Shown in pieces: positions 9,029 through 18,076 of a DNA stretch of 64,000 nt. Under the pieces are notes generated by a model. The model saw only the letters and a program-made list of their open reading frames with translations, was not told where the DNA came from and ran no database searches. Both the position numbers and the translations under genes were made by a program. The stretch lies in assembly GCA_020161855.1 (NCBI GenBank), contig JAIUNJ010000003.1, positions 124,001 through 188,000 of the forward strand. The letters are read 5' to 3'. The number at the start of each line of letters is the position of its first letter. Position 1 is the first letter of the stretch. The DNA comes from Pseudomonadota bacterium (GTDB lineage Bacteria > Pseudomonadota > Alphaproteobacteria > Rhizobiales > Aestuariivirgaceae).

Positions 9029-9438
9029 CAGGGCTGGGGCCGCGTGACGAGCGAGATATTGGTGATGCCTTCCTTGGCAAGGATATCCATCACCTGCACT
9101 ACCTGCCGGTAGGCCGCCTCCATATCGCCCCTGACATGGACCGGACGGGGACCATCCTGTGAAAGCGACTTGATTGTCGTGGCGATCATCGCCGCGTCGA
9201 CGAGATCAGCACCAACACGAACCTCGCCTGCCTTGCCGATCGAGACCACAATGGGTTTTTGCGGCTCAAGCGGCCTGGCGGTCGTTGCCTGCGGCAAATC
9301 AACATCCAGTCCCTGAACCAGCAACGGCGCCGTGATCATGAAGACGATCAGCAGCACCAGCATCACGTCGACCAGCGGCGTGACATTGATTTCCGATTGC
9401 GGCGTGAATTCATCCGAATCCTGTTCGGGAGACATCAT
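9028..9438 (-). CDS. exbD: Biopolymer transporter ExbD
   Basis: This 136-residue protein has one membrane helix near residues 17-40 carrying the proton-pathway Asp in PLVDVMLVLL, followed by a periplasmic domain, the usual ExbD/TolR plan and size. It is placed between ExbB (4-bp gap) and TonB (1-bp overlap), so the three are co-translated. Confidence 0.93.
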   Translation of the reverse strand: MMSPEQDSDEFTPQSEINVTPLVDVMLVLLIVFMITAPLLVQGLDVDLPQATTARPLEPQKPIVVSIGKAGEVRVGADLVDAAMIATTIKSLSQDGPRPVHVRGDMEAAYRQVVQVMDILAKEGITNISLVTRPQP

Positions 9439-9442
9439 CTCG

Positions 9443-10051
9443 CTACCCTCCAGCCTTCGACAGGGACCGCAGCGTCAGCTGGTCAACGCGATCGTCAATG
9501 GCACGCGACAACAGCTTGTTGAGCGATGCAAAAGTCGCAGCGAACCTGTTGTAGGCAAAGCTGGCAGGAATTGCCGCAGCCAGGCCCAGGGCCGTTACGA
9601 TCAAGGCCTCGGCGATCCCGGGCGCCACAACAGCAAGGCTCGTATCCTTTGAAGCGGCAATACCGATGAAGCTGTTCATGATGCCCCACACGGTTCCAAA
9701 GAGGCCGATAAACGGAGCAAGGGATGATACTGTTGCGAGGGCAGGCAGGCCCGCCTTGAACCCGTCCAGTGTTTCCTGGGCACGGCGCTTCATAGCCGTT
9801 GAAAGCAGCTCGCGGAAATGAATGTCAGTCAGCCCATCAGCCTGGTTCAAGTCCTGCGGGGACTGCCAGACGGATTTGAATTGCCCGATTTCCTGGAGAG
9901 CCTGCTGGCGAACAATGCGCGCGCCCAGCCAAAGCTTGAACATCGTGTACCACGACCACAGCGAGAGCAGCACGATGATGCAGATCACCGACTTCACGAC
10001 GATATCCGCCTTGCTCAGCATTTCCCATGGTGAAATGACAGCGTGTTCCAT
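9443..10051 (-). CDS. exbB: MotA/TolQ/ExbB-family proton channel protein
   Basis: The ATG at 10051 is preferred because GAGGC lies just before it and because the upstream extension to 10138 would overlap the preceding gene. This gives 202 residues with three membrane helices. The family core APFIGLFGTVWGIMNSF lies near residue 125, followed by GIAEALIVTALGLAAAIPA. It forms the proton channel of the TonB motor with ExbD. Confidence 0.92.
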   Translation of the reverse strand: MEHAVISPWEMLSKADIVVKSVICIIVLLSLWSWYTMFKLWLGARIVRQQALQEIGQFKSVWQSPQDLNQADGLTDIHFRELLSTAMKRRAQETLDGFKAGLPALATVSSLAPFIGLFGTVWGIMNSFIGIAASKDTSLAVVAPGIAEALIVTALGLAAAIPASFAYNRFAATFASLNKLLSRAIDDRVDQLTLRSLSKAGG

Positions 10052-10058
10052 TGCAGCC

Positions 10059-10526
10059 TCACATGAACAGTTTGATGCCGGCGCGGGACGACGGCTTGAT
10101 CCCGTCGAGGCACTGCTCAAGCGGAACTTGTGCGCCACAGGACTTGGCGGAATTGATCAGGAGGCCGTCAATCGCCTCGCATTTGTCGGCCGTCTTGAAT
10201 ACCTTCACCGTCGTGCGCGAGGGCTTCAGAGGCCCAAGATCGGCAATTAGCCGGCGCGAGATCGACCCCTGCTTGTCAAAGACAATGAACTCAAGACGCA
10301 ACTCCTCGAAAGCCGCTGCATTGCGATTTCTGGCGACAAAATAGAGTGAACAGCCATCTTCTTCGGCCTGGCTCTTGTTCAATTCCAGTTCAATCGTGGC
10401 GGGTGGAATCGCCGATTGCGCCAGAGCAGCCACAGGCGAAGCTAGGAGGCAGAGCAGAAGGGACAACTTGCCGAGGCACGCCTTCAATGTCCCGGTGCGT
10501 TTTGCCCGGTCAGTTTTTACCATCAT
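10059..10526 (-). CDS. Small secreted protein of the TonB operon, function unknown
   Basis: About 155 residues with a signal peptide (hydrophobic core LSLLLCLLASPVAALA, cleavage near AQSA) and a beta-rich mature domain with cysteine residues (EEDGCSLYF, ADKCEAI, AKSCGA, EQCLDG) that could form disulfides. It ends 7 bp before exbB, so it is the first gene of the operon. Proteins of this shape often precede ExbB in alphaproteobacteria, but I know no assigned role. A periplasmic helper for the TonB motor is a guess from position. The ATG at 10526 is one choice; a GTG at 10538 is possible. Confidence 0.72.
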   Translation of the reverse strand: MMVKTDRAKRTGTLKACLGKLSLLLCLLASPVAALAQSAIPPATIELELNKSQAEEDGCSLYFVARNRNAAAFEELRLEFIVFDKQGSISRRLIADLGPLKPSRTTVKVFKTADKCEAIDGLLINSAKSCGAQVPLEQCLDGIKPSSRAGIKLFM

Positions 10527-10538
10527 GGTCTGGCTCAC

Positions 10539-11301
10539 GCGAAATGTTCGATCCCGGAAAACACTGCCTCAGACTCGACGACCGCAGTCCGCCACGGCAA
10601 TCGACGGTCAAGCCGGCCGTATCCCTTGGCTGACGCACCGAAAACCTCACCGGCCAAGCCGGGGCCACGGCGAAATGCGCCTTCTGCAACCACAATCAAG
10701 CGGCCTTGTTTCTGCTGCGGGGAGGCTGATCGCACCAAGGACCGCCGTGACGGTGCACCGTGGCAATCTTCGCTCCACGCAAGTGAAGTCTGAAAAATGT
10801 TTTATTTCAACAGTCTATGCAGGACACATGCATCTAGGCGACGCTCATGCAGCCTGCCGAGGGGCATGGCAAAACGCGCTCGACGCACCAAGGTAGAAGG
10901 CGCTGTTGCAGCCTCCGTTGCCGATCTTCCCTTCCCTCTAGCTCGCTCTGTAGAAAATCCGACTTTTTTGGTCAAGTACAAATCGGATGCAGATTGGCTG
11001 TCGAATATTGAATAGGATGCGGCTTTGCATGCCACACAACACCGCGCAGCGGTGGGCCTGCTAACTGGGTCCCATGACTTCCGCCCTGGCCGCATCTAAG
11101 GCATCTCCCGTTTCCCTTTCCCAGCAGGGTCGAAGACATTGTAAAGAAGCACACCTGGTCAGCGAAGCTTTCACGCCGACCGGGAGACAACGCGAAGACG
11201 GCAGATAGACCATTGTAAACTCTGTTCAGAACAAGAACAGAATTCACAACATGCATATTTTCAAAACGACATCCATTCGCACGTGGAGAAGGGCCTGAAC
11301 A
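10539..11301. other. 763-bp region without a convincing gene
   Basis: Short open frames here have no family features and lack plausible starts. The base composition drops towards the right end and the region leads into remnants of mobile DNA. I see no tRNA-like copy of the 53-bp attachment repeat and no clear terminator or Fur/Irr box. It should contain the promoter of the TonB operon near its left end. Confidence 0.5.
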
Positions 11302-11688
11302 ATGGCATGGTTTGTTGCCACCAATGCAATGCTGACACTCATAGATTCTGTGGATGTAAAGCAGACGCAGTTTCCCATTGAACTGCAAATCTATCTGATA
11401 GAGGCAAGCACTGAAAAAATTGCCATCGAAAAGGCAACGGCTATCGGCAAGGACGATGAGGAGGCTGGCGGCAGTGGATTGACACTTGATGATCGCCCGG
11501 CGAAGCAAAAATTTCTTGGCATAAAGAGACTAAACAAGATTTTCCCGCCTGCTGAATCCGGACTGGACCTCGACAACTCAATACCTGAAAGCGGAGCAGA
11601 AGTTCTTCATATTAGAGTTGATGTCAAATCACTGGAAAAAGCCCAAAATTTTATGCTGAACGACGAAATTATTACGAGATACGACTGA
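11302..11688 (+). CDS. DUF4288-like hypothetical protein
   Basis: The 128-residue protein is preceded by GGAG. The layout MAWFVATNAM, then PIELQIYLIEASTEKIAIEKATAIGK, then FLGIKRLNKI resembles DUF4288, whose members begin with a Trp-containing strand, carry a helix rich in Glu-Ala-Lys, and end with a strand holding a G(I/V) pair. That match is from memory. The gene is clearly AT-richer than its neighbours and sits among mobile remnants, suggesting acquired DNA. Role unknown. Confidence 0.5.
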   Translation: MAWFVATNAMLTLIDSVDVKQTQFPIELQIYLIEASTEKIAIEKATAIGKDDEEAGGSGLTLDDRPAKQKFLGIKRLNKIFPPAESGLDLDNSIPESGAEVLHIRVDVKSLEKAQNFMLNDEIITRYD

Positions 11689-11761
11689 ATCAGATACATA
11701 TCTTATATTTGAACATATTTTACAGCTTGATGACATCCAACCAAGGTGTGGCAGCAGGCTG

Positions 11762-12217
11762 GTGCGGCGAGTGCAGCCACCGGACAAGTTGCATTGCTTA
11801 AGCGCCGCCACGCCATTCCTCGCCAAGACGCCTCTGGCAAGGCCACCCGGGAAGGACATGGCATTCATCGCCAACAGCAACGGGAGCCGGTTTACCAAGG
11901 AGGCGCTTGGCAACACCTTCAGAGATGCCTGCCGGGTCGCCGGGATCACCGGGAAGTCGGCCCATGGACTTCGAAAGCTGCTGGCCAGCATCTCGGCGGA
12001 GTTCGGCACAAGTGAAGAAATGCTTCAGGCCTGGTTCGGCTGGCAGTCCAACCGGATGAGTTCGATCTATACCAAGAGCGCGCAAAGGAAGCGGATGACA
12101 AAGCGCATGCGCACGATGATGATTGAGAACGGTTTCGGCACGAAGAATCCCCGTACCTCTGTATCGGGCGCGGGGAATGCGCCAGAAAACACAATCAAAT
12201 CAAAGGTGAAAAAATGA
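11762..12217 (+). pseudogene. C-terminal remnant of a tyrosine recombinase/integrase
   Basis: The last 150 or so codons of a tyrosine recombinase are preserved: the HxxR box as SAHGLRK, an AWFGW stretch, and the nucleophile Tyr in SSIYTKSA, followed by a basic tail. The N-terminal arm-binding and core-binding domains and the first catalytic Arg are absent, so it cannot be active. Its stop codon ends exactly at the first base of the left attachment repeat. It is a different protein from the intact integrase that starts 220 bp further on, so it probably belonged to an earlier occupant of this tRNA site. Confidence 0.82.
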
Positions 12218-12269
12218 AATGGTGGGTGGTACAGGGATCGAACCTGTGACCCCTACCATGTCAAGGTAG
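12217..12269. repeat. Left attachment site (53-bp copy of tRNA-Val 3' end)
   Basis: This 53-bp segment is identical to 28846-28898, which is the 3' part of the intact tRNA-Val gene from the anticodon arm through the CCA end plus a few bases. After it the sequences diverge (C here, T in the tRNA). It marks the distal junction of the element integrated in the tRNA gene. Confidence 0.95.
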
Positions 12270-12358
12270 CGGAAAGCCCTACTCATTTACGTTTATTCCC
12301 GACACATTGGCGCACATTTCGTATAACCATCTGCAATATAGTGATTTTCTGAAATTCT

Positions 12359-12377
12359 GGTGAACAGGTGTGTTCAC
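12359..12377. promoter_or_regulatory. Inverted repeat upstream of the integrase
   Basis: GTGAAC (12360-12365) and GTTCAC (12372-12377) form a perfect 6-bp inverted repeat with a 6-bp spacer between the attachment site and the integrase start. A nearby direct repeat of GCTTACCCG lies around 12407-12426. Such sites in this position commonly serve as integrase arm-type sites or repressor operators. Which applies here cannot be told. Confidence 0.45.
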
Positions 12378-12437
12378 GAGTTTTCACCTGTGTTATCGTT
12401 CCGGCGCTTACCCGCAGCTTACCCGGAACTTTCAACC

Positions 12438-13718
12438 ATGCCAAAACTGACGAAACGACTGGTCGATGCTGCGACCGCGCCCGAGGGCAAGGACGTGGTT
12501 CTGTGGGATGACGGCCTGCCCGGCTTTGGCTTGCGCGTGAAGGCATCGGGGGCAAAGGCATACGTCGTTCAGTATCGCAACAAGCATGGCCGAAGCCGTC
12601 GCTTGACGCTGGCCCGCCATAGCGTGCTGACCCCGGATGAGGCGCGCACTCTTGCCCGGCAACAGCTTGCCGCCGCCGCCCGTGGCGAGGACCCGGCCCA
12701 GCAGCGTGGGGAAGACCGTTCGGCCTGGACGGTCAAGAAGCTATGCGAAGATTACGTGACCGAAGCGGAAGCTGGAAACATCATCGGCAAGCGCGGCGCT
12801 CCCAAACGTGCGTCCACCCTCGAAATCGACAGGGGCCGCATTGCCCGCCACATTCTTCCGCTGCTGGGCTCACGTGTCGTGAGGGACTTGAAGAGGTCAG
12901 ACATTGATCGGCTTTTCAAGGACGTGAAGGCAGGTCGCACCGCCGCTGATGTGAAGACCGACAAGAAGCGAGGTCGTGCCATCGTGAAGGGTGGTCCTAT
13001 AGCCGCCAAACGCACCGTGGGCTTGCTACAGGGCATTCTTGCGCATGCCGTCAGTATCGGTGTTGTCAACGAGAACTCAGCGCACGGCCTGCGCCTGCCC
13101 GCTGACGTGAAGCGCAAGATTGAGAACGTGCCCGGCAAGCTGGCGGCACTCGGTAGAGCGCTTGCAGTGGCTGAGGAATTGGAAGAACCATGGCAGGCCA
13201 TTGGCATCATCCGTCTTGCTGCTCTCACAGGCATGCGGCGTAGCGAGGTTACAGGTCTGCAATGGACTGAGGCTGATCTGATTGGTGGGGTGCTCCATCT
13301 TGCCAAATCCAAGACCGGCGAAAGCGTGCGCCCTCTCGGCGCGGCGGCGCGACGAGAACTCCGACTTGTCCAGGACCGGCAACAGCAATCAGGGTTTGTA
13401 TTTCCCGCCGTGCGCAAAGTCGATGCAGCATTCGCGGGTGTACCCAAAGCATTCGGGCGGATCATCGGAAACAACAAGCTGAGCGACGATGACCGGAAGA
13501 CTCTGGCGGGTCTGACGCTTCATGGATTGCGACATTGTTTTGCAACCGTCGCGGATGGCCTGGGGCTGACACTGCCGACGATTGGAGCGCTGCTAGGCCA
13601 TGCCTCGGGCGGTGTGACAGCAGGCTATGTTTCGCGGGTTGATCCCGTATTGCTGGCCGCCGCTGACAAAGTTTCTAATGAAGTTGCGCGGCTGACTGGT
13701 GAGAGGGTGGACGCATGA
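12438..13718 (+). CDS. int: Tyrosine-type site-specific integrase (P4-integrase-like, DUF4102 N-terminus)
   Basis: The ATG at 12438 gives 426 residues beginning [12 protein letters not shown], the usual start of integrases with the DUF4102 arm-binding domain. The catalytic domain shows Arg in LTGMRRSEV, HxxR in [15 protein letters not shown] and the nucleophile Tyr in TAGYVSR. It catalyses integration and excision between the 53-bp repeats. It is intact, reads away from the attachment site and overlaps the next gene by 4 bp. An upstream in-frame start at 12360 lies inside the inverted repeat and is unlikely. Confidence 0.95.
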   Translation: MPKLTKRLVDAATAPEGKDVVLWDDGLPGFGLRVKASGAKAYVVQYRNKHGRSRRLTLARHSVLTPDEARTLARQQLAAAARGEDPAQQRGEDRSAWTVKKLCEDYVTEAEAGNIIGKRGAPKRASTLEIDRGRIARHILPLLGSRVVRDLKRSDIDRLFKDVKAGRTAADVKTDKKRGRAIVKGGPIAAKRTVGLLQGILAHAVSIGVVNENSAHGLRLPADVKRKIENVPGKLAALGRALAVAEELEEPWQAIGIIRLAALTGMRRSEVTGLQWTEADLIGGVLHLAKSKTGESVRPLGAAARRELRLVQDRQQQSGFVFPAVRKVDAAFAGVPKAFGRIIGNNKLSDDDRKTLAGLTLHGLRHCFATVADGLGLTLPTIGALLGHASGGVTAGYVSRVDPVLLAAADKVSNEVARLTGERVDA

Positions 13719-14293
13719 AGGATTTGACTGTCGCCGGGCAAATGTTTCGACACGCGGAAGCGAACAGTGACAAGCGGACAGCCGTTCAATTCTGGCTGAC
13801 CGCAGTGGTGCAAGCAGGAATGGCGAAAGGTGAAGACGTTGCTCCTGGCCTTCATCTGTTGCAGGCGCTTGAGGGCTTGGCCTTCGGGCACAGCGATCCG
13901 CTGTTTGCTTTGCCAGATGGGATGAAGGCCGGTGGTCAACAGTTGCCACCGGCAGAAATCGGCCGTCGAGCGTTTGCGGTCGCTGCCGTTGACGCCCTCA
14001 TTGAAACGAAGATGTCAGTATCGGCAGCCGTCGCCCTGGTGGCCGCTGATCTGATAATATCCGAAAGCGCGTTGTTGAATTACCGGAAGAAGGCAGCAGC
14101 AGCACGTGGACGAAACGGCGGGAACCCCGTAGACGTTGAGGTTGCCAAAGCGAGCGACGAAGAACTTGCAAGTCTTCGTCGCCTCATGCGCCCAAGCGGT
14201 ATCGAGCGCTCAGCAGAACAAAGGCGAATTTCGGTCTATATGGCTCTTGCGCGAGTCTCAGGAGCATTTGGGCTAGACGCCGATCCGCTTTGA
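13715..14293 (+). CDS. Hypothetical protein co-translated with the integrase
   Basis: The 192-residue protein starts in an ATGA overlap with the integrase stop. It is mostly helical, with an Ala-rich middle ([38 protein letters not shown]) that looks like an HTH-type segment followed by a basic patch. That would fit a DNA-binding role, but I do not recognise a family. Translational coupling to the integrase suggests a part in recombination or its control. Confidence 0.75.
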   Translation: MKDLTVAGQMFRHAEANSDKRTAVQFWLTAVVQAGMAKGEDVAPGLHLLQALEGLAFGHSDPLFALPDGMKAGGQQLPPAEIGRRAFAVAAVDALIETKMSVSAAVALVAADLIISESALLNYRKKAAAARGRNGGNPVDVEVAKASDEELASLRRLMRPSGIERSAEQRRISVYMALARVSGAFGLDADPL

Positions 14294-14373
14294 GATAGTT
14301 CACTGAACCGCCTTCGATGAACCGTGGTGATCTGCGACTTTGTTTCCATCGTAGCAACGATGGAGAAAACCAA

Positions 14374-14613
14374 ATGAACCACAATCATGAACCGGCACGC
14401 GGCACCACCGAATGGGCCTCACAGTATCTCTGGCAGAAGCACGGCCTCGGCTATGCTGTCGGCACGCTCGAAAATTTGCGCTGTCGCGGTGGCGGTCCCG
14501 CTTTCCGAAAGGTGAATTCTCGCCGCGTGCTGTACGATGCCGACGCGCTGGACGCCTGGGCAACCTCGCAGCTTTCAAAGCTGGTGCGCTCCACTTCGGA
14601 GCTTGCCGCCTAA
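14374..14613 (+). CDS. Excisionase/AlpA-like helix-turn-helix protein
   Basis: The ATG at 14374 follows GGAG at good distance and gives 79 residues. The sequence around LGYAVGTLENLRCRGGGPAF, followed by RVLYDADALDAW, is the pattern of MerR/AlpA/Xis-type winged-helix proteins, which bind DNA at attachment sites or act as activators of integrase genes. In a mobile element it is best read as an excision factor or AlpA-like regulator. The earlier in-frame start at 14317 lacks a ribosome-binding site. Confidence 0.8.
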   Translation: MNHNHEPARGTTEWASQYLWQKHGLGYAVGTLENLRCRGGGPAFRKVNSRRVLYDADALDAWATSQLSKLVRSTSELAA

Positions 14614-14638
14614 CTCCCCATGTGCCGGGCAATGAAAA

Positions 14639-14664
14639 GCCCCGGCGCTTTTAAACACCGGGGC
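14639..14664. terminator. Hairpin after the excisionase-like gene
   Basis: GCCCCGG (14639-14645) pairs perfectly with CCGGGGC (14658-14664) across a 12-nt AT-rich loop, 25 bp after the stop of the HTH gene. There is no T-run, so termination strength is doubtful. It may be a stability element or protein-binding site instead. Confidence 0.4.
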
Positions 14665-14739
14665 GGAACTGTTAGGCAATAGATTGGCGTCATTTGTCTA
14701 ACTCTCCGTTGCGGTCTTCGCAACAGGAAAGTCAAGACA

Positions 14740-15159
14740 ATGAACGTTCATTTCATGGTATCTCCGTGTACGGAGAATATGACGCAAGCGCTTGCCGCCT
14801 TTGAGGCCGTGCGCGTAGAGATTCTTTCGTCATGGTGCATTACGGACCAAGCTTTAGACGCTCATCCGGACATCGCGTCGTTGGCGACTCGCATTCACCG
14901 GCTTAGCGCCGATTTGGACGATGACGAGATGTTACAATGTAACAGAATCGTGGCCGAGCTTGATGGGCAGGCGCTTTTCTATCGGTCGATCCTCCGGCAC
15001 CTTGAATGGACGGCGCTCCCCGACCCAGGCCCTTGGTGCAGGCCGCGCCGTGACGAAATCAACAGCTTCATGATGTTTGCCGGATTTGTTTGGCGTTGCC
15101 GTGACTATCTCGACAAGCTTGAGGCAAAGCATCGGCGGCGAGCAAAGGCAGCCGCGTGA
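14740..15159 (+). CDS. Hypothetical protein upstream of the helicase
   Basis: The 139-residue protein has a mixed helical sequence ending in a basic tail (KHRRRAKAAA). Its TGA overlaps the GTG start of the helicase gene (GTGA), so the two are coupled. No family recognised. A helicase partner or replication accessory is possible from position only. Confidence 0.7.
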   Translation: MNVHFMVSPCTENMTQALAAFEAVRVEILSSWCITDQALDAHPDIASLATRIHRLSADLDDDEMLQCNRIVAELDGQALFYRSILRHLEWTALPDPGPWCRPRRDEINSFMMFAGFVWRCRDYLDKLEAKHRRRAKAAA

Positions 15160-16682
15160 CACAAGAGAACCCGCCAGCTTGGCACGATGCCGCGCCGCCT
15201 CCGGATGACCTTAGAGACTACGGATCGCGCCCTGCTGGCAACGATGGCGAGCCGTCTAAACGCGGGAACCACGATGAATCTCTGGGCCCGCCGATCCTTT
15301 CTCCGGGCGATCCCATGCCTTCGGCAAAAGTACTCTTACGGAAGCAATTCTTCGCGGATGGCCATCGGGCTATCCATCATTGGCGGGGTAGCTTCTTGGA
15401 ATGGCGCAATGGCTGCTATCGTGACGCCGATGCCGCCGCCATAAAGGCGAGCATTTGGAGTTTCCTCAATTCGGCACATCGTTGGAATGAAAAGTATGAA
15501 CTAGTGCGCTTCCAGCCGACACGGAACAAGGTGGCCGACGTGCAGGCGGCACTTGCCGCTGTGGCAAACCTTCCCGGCCATGTCGAAGCGCCCTGCTGGT
15601 TGGATGATGCCGGTGGGCGGTTGCCACCCAGCGAGCTTCTGCCGGTTGCCAATGGCCTGCTGCATCTTCCGACTGGAAAGCTAATCAAGCCATCCCCGCA
15701 ATTCTTCGGCCTCAACGCTTCTAGTGTATCCTTCGAAGCTGCCGCTCCGGAACCTTCGGAATGGCTGGCTTTTCTTAGCACGATCTGGCCTGACGACTAC
15801 GAAGCTATCGACGTGCTTCAGGACATATTCGGCTATCTGCTTTCGCCCGACGTGTCGCAGCAGAAAATCTTTCTGATTGTCGGGCCGAAGCGCTCCGGCA
15901 AGGGCACGATTGCGCGCGTGCTTACGGCGATGCTTGGTCATGACAGCGTTGCAGCGCCGACGCTGTCCAGCCTGTCGATGAACTTTGGCATTTCACCACT
16001 GATCGGGAAGTCAGTCGCCATCATTGGTGACGCGCGGCTGGGTTCAAAGGCGGATCAGCAATCCATTGCCGAACGGCTGTTGTCGATCAGCGGTGAAGAC
16101 GTGCAGACCATCGACAGGAAGTTTCTAGGCGCATGGACCGGACGATTGCCGGTGCGCTTCCTGCTGCTCTCCAATGAGTTGCCGCGTATTGCTGACGCCT
16201 CGGGCGCGTTGGCTTCCCGCTTTATCGTGCTGACCATGGAACAAAGCTTCTTCGGCAAAGAAGACAGAGGCTTGATGAACCGGCTACTGCAAGAGCTTCC
16301 GGGCATCTTGAATTGGGCACTTGAAGGCTATCGCCGGCTGGTGGCGCGCGGCCATTTCCTTCAGCCTGCAAGCGCGCAGGACGCGATCTCCGAACTAGAG
16401 GCCCTTGGCTCGCCCGTGGGTGCGTTCGTCAAGCAATGTTGCTCCGTTGAAGCGGGACGGCGCTGTTCCGTCGCCGCCATGTTTGAGGCCTGGGGGAAAT
16501 GGTGTGAAAGCAATGGGCGAAAGGAAACTGGTACGGCCGCATCGTTTGGCCGCGATCTGCGGGCCGCTGTGCCAGGCTTAAAAACCATTCAGCCGCGTGG
16601 CGACGATGGGCGGCAATTCAGGTCGTATGAAGGGATTGGATTGACCGGCTCTGAAATGGCGTGGTCGCAAGACTGGCAATGA
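15156..16682 (+). CDS. SF3 helicase, P4/D5-type phage-plasmid primase C-terminal family
   Basis: The GTG start is fixed by the 4-bp overlap with the previous gene. Of 508 residues, the first 200 resemble the D5_N-type region and the rest is a superfamily-3 AAA+ helicase: Walker A GPKRSGKGT (residues 243-251), a Walker B-like VAIIGDAR, motif C LLLSNELP and a later Arg-rich segment. Such helicases open replication origins of P4-like satellites, phages and plasmids. No primase-polymerase domain is visible in front, so this protein would need a host or helper primase. It is the only replication enzyme in the element. Confidence 0.9.
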   Translation: MTQENPPAWHDAAPPPDDLRDYGSRPAGNDGEPSKRGNHDESLGPPILSPGDPMPSAKVLLRKQFFADGHRAIHHWRGSFLEWRNGCYRDADAAAIKASIWSFLNSAHRWNEKYELVRFQPTRNKVADVQAALAAVANLPGHVEAPCWLDDAGGRLPPSELLPVANGLLHLPTGKLIKPSPQFFGLNASSVSFEAAAPEPSEWLAFLSTIWPDDYEAIDVLQDIFGYLLSPDVSQQKIFLIVGPKRSGKGTIARVLTAMLGHDSVAAPTLSSLSMNFGISPLIGKSVAIIGDARLGSKADQQSIAERLLSISGEDVQTIDRKFLGAWTGRLPVRFLLLSNELPRIADASGALASRFIVLTMEQSFFGKEDRGLMNRLLQELPGILNWALEGYRRLVARGHFLQPASAQDAISELEALGSPVGAFVKQCCSVEAGRRCSVAAMFEAWGKWCESNGRKETGTAASFGRDLRAAVPGLKTIQPRGDDGRQFRSYEGIGLTGSEMAWSQDWQ

Positions 16683-16723
16683 TTCAACTTCAATCAACTT
16701 ACTAGCTCACAAATCATTACTCG

Positions 16724-17653
16724 TCAGGTCGCATGCGCGCCGATGTGGATACTGCCAAGTTCGAAAGTGAAATGAGAAGCGGAATCGTCAAGATCATCCG
16801 TCACGGGAGTTATATTCAATGTGAAGATGCGGCGGGTCATGTGGACGAGCGCAGAACGGCTGTATCCATAGGTGACAAACACCACTGCCAGCCTATCGAA
16901 AGAGCGTCGAATCTCGTCAGTGTTGTGAGCCTCAATGCGAGCGTAAGAAACATAGCTCTCTCCCGGTAAGACTGTCCTTTCGATGGTGTCGTCACTCACT
17001 TTTTCAAGTGGCAGCTTTAATCGACCCGCAACGAACTCTCCAAATTCCGCTTCTGTTAAAAGAACTAGCTCAACGTGTGCATGGACCCGCAACGCAGGTA
17101 GCTTGCCGATGTTCCGACAACGAATCTGAGCTATTGGAGTTGTCGGGGAAATGCCTGAAATTCTCCTGTGGATTTGCACGTCATCGATGATCATCCAAGG
17201 CCGACTGTCAATTTCAAGCTGCTGTCTCGCAATTTGATTGGCCTCCTTGGAGGCGCTGAACGTCTTCCAGACCAAAAACACACCGAAGGCGCTTGATAGG
17301 AGACTCAGTATAGTTGCCGCACCGATTATGAAGGTCCAGATCGCTGTGACGCGTTGAGCAACCAGGTCTTGCTCTTGTCTAGCGGCCTCTCGGGTAGTTC
17401 TGCTTAGATTGATGAAGCACTCCGCCTGAACGTCCGGAGCCTTGTCTAAACACACGCGCCTGCCGGGGTCTAAAACGTGTGAAATATAGCCCTTTGTTTG
17501 CCGGATCGCCTCGTCGCGATCATACTGATTGTTGTTGTATCCCCAGTAGATTGCGAAAATTCCGAGCGTGGCTAGATAGACAAGCAAAACCGCAGCCAAT
17601 CGATTGGTGAACCGTTCCCTAAGTCGTTGAAGCTCTAAGACAGGTTCAGACAT
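16724..17653 (-). CDS. Hypothetical membrane protein, two TM helices, accessory candidate
   Basis: The ATG at 17653 has GGAGAAG eight bases upstream and gives 309 residues. Helix one is at residues 19-38 and helix two at about residues 105-130, with a charged segment between them. After helix two comes a coiled stretch and a soluble domain starting SRPWMIIDD. Two-TM proteins with a C-terminal SRPWM-type domain are frequent in genomic islands, without an agreed role. It is transcribed against the rest of the element and is AT-richer than the helicase gene, as expected for cargo. Superinfection exclusion is a possible but unproven job. Confidence 0.72.
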   Translation of the reverse strand: MSEPVLELQRLRERFTNRLAAVLLVYLATLGIFAIYWGYNNNQYDRDEAIRQTKGYISHVLDPGRRVCLDKAPDVQAECFINLSRTTREAARQEQDLVAQRVTAIWTFIIGAATILSLLSSAFGVFLVWKTFSASKEANQIARQQLEIDSRPWMIIDDVQIHRRISGISPTTPIAQIRCRNIGKLPALRVHAHVELVLLTEAEFGEFVAGRLKLPLEKVSDDTIERTVLPGESYVSYARIEAHNTDEIRRSFDRLAVVFVTYGYSRSALVHMTRRIFTLNITPVTDDLDDSASHFTFELGSIHIGAHAT

Positions 17654-17681
17654 TGCTTCAGCTTCTCCATGCTTTCTGACA

Positions 17682-17954
17682 CTACGGCGTCTTCTTCGGC
17701 CTGGCGTCGATCTCAAGCCCCAGCGCCGTCACACACTCCGCTAACGCGACAGGGTCGTTAGAATAAAGGTAGGCCGTGTCTGGAATTCCGCGCTCCCCGG
17801 CGTGCATGGCCCATACCCTGCCAAAACGCTCGCGAAACATGTCTTGGATAGCCTGAAGCTTCTCGCCAAGACCGCCGCCCGGAATGATGATGCGAACCCG
17901 GCAAGCAAAGGTTTCGTCATCTGTCTTCTTCGCCGGTGCTGTCCGCCTGCTCAT
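17682..17954 (-). CDS. Small hypothetical protein
   Basis: Starting at the ATG at 17954 the protein has 90 residues. It begins basic (MSRRTAPAKK), then has an amphipathic middle (LGEKLQAIQDMFRERFGRVW) and an acidic-hydrophobic end. No family recognised. A longer start at 17999 would place the repeat pair at 17970-17988 inside the gene, so the shorter form is preferred. It lies 28 bp before the membrane-protein gene and is probably in one transcript with it. Confidence 0.6.
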   Translation of the reverse strand: MSRRTAPAKKTDDETFACRVRIIIPGGGLGEKLQAIQDMFRERFGRVWAMHAGERGIPDTAYLYSNDPVALAECVTALGLEIDARPKKTP

Positions 17955-17969
17955 GCTGGCCCAATCTTC

Positions 17970-18070
17970 TGACACGCGCTGACACGCGTGTATATCCATT
18001 GTACGCGTTGCTGAGAAACGATCCCAATATTAGAGCTACATTGAGTTGATGCGCGTGTCATCACGTGTCA
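17970..18070. repeat. Paired 9-mers in opposite orientation, candidate origin or operator
   Basis: TGACACGCG occurs at 17970-17978 and 17980-17988. Its inverse CGCGTGTCA occurs at 18052-18060, and a one-mismatch copy CACGTGTCA at 18062-18070. Each pair has a 10-bp period, one helical turn, and the pairs face each other across a more AT-rich stretch of about 63 bp. This geometry suits cooperative protein binding and looping or melting, as in iteron origins or divergent operators. It lies in the leftward/rightward switch region of the element. Confidence 0.6.
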
Positions 18071-18076
18071 CCCACT

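Noticed and set aside
10797-11015. 72-codon frame between the TonB operon and the DUF4288-like gene
   Set aside because: No ribosome-binding site and no domain-like sequence; composition suggests chance.
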